Shown here: positions 63,130-64,000 of the stretch, in pieces
Numbering within the stretch: position 1 is the stretch's first letter
Layout of the letters: the number at the start of each line of letters is the position of its first letter
Assembly (NCBI RefSeq): GCF_005280735.1
Contig: NZ_CP040078.1
Location: 1,426,001-1,490,000, forward strand
From: Trinickia violacea
GTDB lineage: Bacteria; Pseudomonadota; Gammaproteobacteria; Burkholderiales; Burkholderiaceae
Length of the DNA: 64,000 nucleotides
Direction of reading: 5' to 3'
Notes under the pieces: generated by a model
Told to the model about the DNA's origin: nothing
Databases searched by the model: none
The model's input: the letters and a program-made list of their open reading frames with translations, nothing else
Made by a program: the position numbers and the translations under genes

Positions 63130-64000
63130 TCAGCGTGTTGCGTTGCGCGTGAAGTCTGCGATGTGCCGTCTCACGAAGTCGTACATGCTCATGGGTTTGC
63201 GGCCCGTGAGTTCGAACAGATCGTTCGTCATGCGGTCGTATCGTCCCTGAGCGTGCAGGTCGGCCATCACGGCCAGATGAGCGACGACGTGAGCAGGAAT
63301 GCCGAGTTCGCGCAATGTGTCCGACCACGGCGCGACAGGCACATTCCGGTAACGGATGGGCCGGCCGAGCGCCTCCGAAAAGACGCGCGCGGCCTGCTCG
63401 AGATCCGTCGACTCAAGGCCCGTCAGGTTATAGATCTTGCCAATATGGGGTGCAGGGTTCTCGAGAATCACCGATACCGCATTCGCAACGTCAACTGCAG
63501 AGATGGGCGACGTCTTGCTGTTGCCGAGCGGCAGCGCGAGTTCGTCGTTGTCGCGCACGCCGGCTGCGCCAAGCGTCAGGAAAAAGCTCTCGAGAAACGC
63601 CGTCGGCCGTACCGTGACGACGGGCAGCCCCGACCACTGCAACACCTGCTCGGCAAGCCAGTGCAGCTTGTGCTGGGGGCTGTCGGTCGTCTCCGTGATG
63701 CTCATTTCGGTGACCGTCATTTGCGACATGTTCACGATGGCTTCGACGCCATGATGACGCGCCACGGCTGCAAAATTGACGGTTGCCTCGAGATAGGCCG
63801 CGGAGACGGACATGCCGAAATAGACACGCGAACAGCCTTCGATTGCGCGGTGCATCGAGGCGAGATCGGTCAGATCGCCGACCACGACTTCGGCGCCAAG
63901 GCGGCGCAACTCGTTCGCGCGATCGTCGTCCTTGCGGACCAGCGCCCGCACTTTATAGCCCTTCGCAAGCAATGACATTGTCACGTTGCGGCCAATTCCG
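63130..64000 (-). CDS. NmrA/NAD(P)-binding SDR-like protein (partial, 5' end beyond window)
   Basis: An atypical short-chain dehydrogenase-like protein of the NmrA group. The frame is open to the window edge and begins inside the Rossmann motif (GIGRNVTMSLLAKGYKVRALVRK), so a few N-terminal residues are missing. VVGDLTDLASMHRAIEGC, NMSQM and VRPTAFLESFF are typical segments. It probably binds NAD(P) and acts as a reductase or redox sensor. It lies just before epoxide hydrolase copy 2. Confidence 0.86.
   Translation of the reverse strand, partial: GIGRNVTMSLLAKGYKVRALVRKDDDRANELRRLGAEVVVGDLTDLASMHRAIEGCSRVYFGMSVSAAYLEATVNFAAVARHHGVEAIVNMSQMTVTEMSITETTDSPQHKLHWLAEQVLQWSGLPVVTVRPTAFLESFFLTLGAAGVRDNDELALPLGNSKTSPISAVDVANAVSVILENPAPHIGKIYNLTGLESTDLEQAARVFSEALGRPIRYRNVPVAPWSDTLRELGIPAHVVAHLAVMADLHAQGRYDRMTNDLFELTGRKPMSMYDFVRRHIADFTRNATR

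Noticed and set aside
1..64000. CRISPR array, prophage or complete transposon
   Set aside because: I saw no regularly spaced repeats, phage structural genes or intact transposase; only the IS66 tail is present.

Overview
The window looks like chromosomal or second-replicon DNA of a Burkholderiaceae bacterium (Paraburkholderia, Caballeronia or Burkholderia type). The evidence is high G+C coding sequence, a gram-negative porin, DUF4148 and DUF2970 proteins, the cysI-DUF934 arrangement, and many small LysR/GntR-controlled catabolic operons. The genus is inferred from gene types only. I recognised no rRNA, tRNA, CRISPR array, replication origin or prophage.

Layout. 0-7 kb: cyanide-insensitive-type cytochrome bd oxidase (cydAB, cydB cut by the window edge), an MFS exporter, and a cluster of a PLP aminotransferase, a DapA-family aldolase/synthase and a MocR regulator. 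7-9.5 kb: sulfite reductase (cysI) with DUF934 and DUF2970 partners. 9.6-12 kb: five consecutive small exported proteins, two of them lipoproteins and one HdeA-like. 12.5-18.8 kb: a Tat-exported epoxide-hydrolase-like protein, then a lipoprotein solute-binding protein that overlaps by ATGA a membrane PAS-GGDEF-EAL c-di-GMP enzyme. 19-28.3 kb: an MFS transporter, a GntR regulator with two winged helices, and a tight operon of acnD, a beta-propeller lactonase, prpF and two solute-binding proteins. Two copies of one inverted-repeat operator link the MFS promoter and the acnD promoter.

28.5-39.5 kb is an accessory patchwork: an exported intradiol dioxygenase, an IS66 transposase remnant fused into the end of a cytokinin-dehydrogenase-like oxidase, flavohemoglobin (hmp), and a LuxR-MFS-FAD monooxygenase-DUF2783 aromatic catabolism group. 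It ends with a nearly perfect 26-bp inverted repeat and a 5'-truncated serine-protease/LuxR fusion. 39.7-46 kb: a YCII/ECF sigma pair, pirin, porin, an isochorismatase-like hydrolase with a LysR regulator, and an OsmC protein. 46.5-50.3 kb: a TolB-like/TPR membrane protein, a GDSL esterase and a truncated Ig-like surface protein.

50.5-64 kb: LysR/LysE/cupin, an MFS exporter, an AEC-family carrier, a haloacetate-dehalogenase-like hydrolase and DUF4148. A LysR-controlled cluster follows (dihydroxyacetophenone-dioxygenase-like cupin, alpha/beta hydrolase with Asp nucleophile, 6-oxocamphor-hydrolase-like crotonase, AhpD-like protein). The window closes with a second LysE, a second Tat epoxide hydrolase paralogous to the one at 12.5 kb, and an NmrA-like protein cut by the edge.

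The best candidates for undescribed biology are the acnD-lactonase-prpF locus, which has no methylcitrate synthase or lyase gene and carries its own operator pair; the solute-binding-protein/c-di-GMP pair; and the 57-60 kb carbon-carbon cleavage cluster.
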